Below are positions 17,024 through 18,292 of a stretch of 18,292 bases of DNA, piece by piece (position 1 is the stretch's first letter; each line of letters begins with the position of its first letter). Made by a program: the position numbers and the translations under genes. The stretch covers positions 1-18,292 of the forward strand of contig JAYVOH010000020.1 of assembly GCA_043758025.1 (NCBI GenBank), given 5' to 3'. The notes beneath the pieces are model-generated. The model worked only from the letters and a program-made list of their open reading frames with translations. It did no database searches and was not told where the DNA came from. The DNA comes from VFKE01 sp043758025. Its GTDB lineage: Bacteria; Verrucomicrobiota; Verrucomicrobiia; Verrucomicrobiales; Verrucomicrobiaceae.

Positions 17024-17867
17024 ATGCCCGCCAAGGTTCATCTGCTCGTTACCGAAGGAAAAGCGAAGGGGAAGACCTTTGCCTTCCTCTCGCAGGACAC
17101 CTGCCTCCTCGGACGCATGGACGACTGCCATGCTTGCATCCAGGACGACGACCACGTCTCCCGGCATCACTTCCTCCTCGAAGCCTGTCCGCCCAAGGCT
17201 TCGCTGCGCGACCTCGGCAGTCTCAATGGCACCTTCGTGAATGGCAAAGTCTGCGGTGGCCGCAAACCCGGCGAAACTCCCGAAGAGGGTGCGAAGCGAG
17301 CCTGCCCCGCCGCCGGAACTGAAGGATTTGGACAAGCTCACCCCGGAGCAACTGGCGGCGCTGCTGTTCCAGGTGAAAAAGGCCGGTGGAGGGAAGCCAC
17401 TCCTTCAGCTTCCCGGCTATCGCGTGGAAAAGGAAATCGGGCGTGGTGGTTTCGGTGCCGTGTATCGCGCGGTTCGGGAGAAGGACAACACCCGAGTGGC
17501 CATCAAAGTCTTGCTCCCGCGTGCCGTCGCGCAAAAAAAGGCTGTAGAGGAGTTCCTTCGTGAAATGCAGGTCACCGCGAAGCTCAAGCATCCAAACATC
17601 GTCCGCTTTTTCGAAATGGGATGCGAAGGCAGCGTGTTCTTCTTCGTCATGGAATACTGCGAAGGCGGCAGCGTGGCCGACTTCATGCGGCAGCAGGGCG
17701 GCAGGCTCCCGCTGCCCGTGGCCAAGCCCATCATGCTCGACGCGCTGGAGGGCCTCGCCCATGCCCACCAGCAGGGCATCGTCCATCGCGATCTCAAGCC
17801 GCAGAACATCCTCCTCACCCGCGGCATGGCCCGCATCTCCGACTTCGTGGAGGGGGGCTGTCAATGA
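17024..17867 (+). pseudogene. FHA-domain Ser/Thr protein kinase, frameshifted and truncated
   Basis: An ATG at 17024 opens a complete-looking FHA domain (LLGRMDDCHACIQ, VSRHHFLLE, LRDLGSLNGTFVNGK) up to about 17292 (GETPEEGAKR). From about 17300 the matching sequence is in the next frame: APPPELKDLDKLTPEQLAAL, then a kinase N-lobe with IGRGGFGAVYRA, VAIKVL, a conserved Glu in EEFLREMQV, and the catalytic loop HRDLKPQNILL. A frame-changing internal deletion near 17292-17302 would explain both the switch and the missing end of the FHA strand set. The kinase stops at ISDF, inside the DFG motif, followed by unrelated codons and TGA at 17865-17867. Activation loop and C-lobe are absent, so no active kinase can be made. 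In the family, FHA plus kinase couples phospho-threonine recognition to signalling. Confidence 0.8.
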
Positions 17868-17887
17868 TTTCTGACAAAAGCCCTTTT
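17856..17887 (+). terminator. Terminator-like hairpin at the end of the truncated kinase
   Basis: GGGCTGTCA (17856-17864) pairs with TGAC...AGCCC (17872-17883) with a three-base bulge, and four T follow at 17884-17887. It lies exactly where the kinase homology ends. The T-run is short, so termination is uncertain. Confidence 0.3.
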
Positions 17888-18054
17888 GCCTTGAGGGAAA
17901 CGGAGTCAATCGTCAACTCTTGACAGAGTGCTGCCATCGTTGCGAACGGCAGAGGCTTTGTGATGAGTCATCGGCTCGCAATTTCTCAACACTTTCACGC
18001 CCTTGCAAAATCATGTCTGCAAAATCCACCACCTGCCTTCTACGCGCGCGCAGC
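17868..18054. other. Non-coding stretch with short hairpins
   Basis: No convincing gene is seen on either strand. GTCAA-CTC-TTGAC (17912-17924) and CTGCC/GGCAG (17931-17935 and 17948-17952) are small hairpins. Several TGTCA/GTCAA copies occur between 17859 and 17924. This looks like a junction left by deletion or rearrangement between the truncated kinase and the antitoxin remnant. Confidence 0.4.
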
Positions 18055-18201
18055 CTACAAACGCGGCTTCCTGATTGGGACGAAGCGGATTTCAACGCGG
18101 CGATTCATGGCTTCTGCGATGCGGTTCAGCATCGGCAGGGAATGCCCTTCGTAGTCAGCATCCTCCAGACGGCAGATCACCGATGCGGGGGCTGATACCA
18201 T
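18055..18201 (-). pseudogene. C-terminal remnant of an XRE/HigA-type antitoxin
   Basis: On the minus strand an ATG at 18201 opens 48 codons ending in TAG at 18055-18057. The product contains VICRLEDADYEGHSLPMLNR, then IAEAMNRRVEIRFVP, which resembles the end of the helix-turn-helix and the C-terminus of Cro/C1-type antitoxins (SRLEDADYEGHSL... RVEIRFVP is the pattern I know from that family). The first half of the helix-turn-helix is missing and an in-frame TAA directly precedes the ATG, so this is a 5'-truncated fragment and not a working repressor. No toxin gene is in view. Confidence 0.6.
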
Positions 18202-18257
18202 TTATCGTTGTAAATCAGTAAAAAGTAGGCCGGAGCGGGAGACGGGTGTTGGGGAGC

Positions 18258-18292
18258 ACACGCGCCCACGCGTGTCGTTTTTGGCGCCCACG
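18258..18292. repeat. Hairpin repeat with GCGCCCACG core, running off the window
   Basis: ACACGCG (18258-18264) and CGCGTGT (18269-18275) form a perfect seven-bp stem with loop CCCA, followed by TTTTT (18278-18282). The core GCGCCCACG recurs at 18284-18292, 22 bp later, and appears to start a second hairpin cut by the window edge. The first unit could serve as a terminator. The repeated core suggests a dispersed palindromic repeat. Confidence 0.45.

Noticed and set aside
17912..17952. Small hairpins and repeated TGTCA/GTCAA words as a possible recombination site or CRISPR-like repeat
   Set aside because: The copies are only five bases long, unevenly spaced, and show no repeat-spacer order or integrase gene.
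17913..18095. 60-codon minus-strand open frame near the right end
   Set aside because: It overlaps the antitoxin remnant in another frame and has no recognisable motif.

Overview
The window looks like chromosomal DNA from a free-living bacterium, most likely in the Verrucomicrobiota (PVC group). The main reason is the pairing of an ECF-type sigma factor with a Ser/Thr kinase fused to PEGA and formylglycine-generating-enzyme-like modules. A second FHA-kinase, an alpha/beta-hydrolase of a type I associate with this phylum, and mostly weak Shine-Dalgarno sequences fit the same picture. The assignment comes from protein resemblance, not from a marker gene.

Left part (1-2041). This stretch is visibly AT-richer than the rest. 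It holds a broken alpha/beta-hydrolase gene whose frame continues past an in-frame TGA and ends in an ATGA overlap with a membrane-anchored protein carrying a carboxypeptidase-regulatory-like fold. A weak terminator-like element follows. 2174-5408 then encodes the sigma factor and the multidomain kinase in one direction.

Central part (5411-16963). This is a core-metabolism block. A three-gene proton-translocating transhydrogenase operon (pntAA-pntAB-pntB, minus strand) converges on the kinase gene with 2 bp between stops. Divergent from it lie a YlbF-like protein with a Cys-rich tail and a stand-alone GreA/GreB-C-domain protein. Then come pyruvate carboxylase (minus), a divergent TetR regulator with an operator-like palindrome just before its start, PEP carboxylase (minus, overlapping the tetR 3' end by 38 bp) and divergent upp. 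Two oxaloacetate-forming enzymes flanking one regulator, close to an NADPH-generating transhydrogenase, suggest a carbon and redox balancing neighbourhood.

Right part (17024-18292). This is eroded DNA: an FHA-kinase gene with an internal frame change, cut off inside the DFG motif; a non-coding stretch with hairpins; a 48-codon remnant of an XRE/HigA-type antitoxin on the minus strand; and a hairpin repeat running off the window edge. No RNA genes, CRISPR arrays, complete insertion sequences or prophage genes were seen. The best candidates for follow-up are the sigma/kinase/FGE-like signalling pair, the TetR gene between pyc and ppc, the palindrome before pntAA, the YlbF-like/Gre-like pair, and the two decayed ends.
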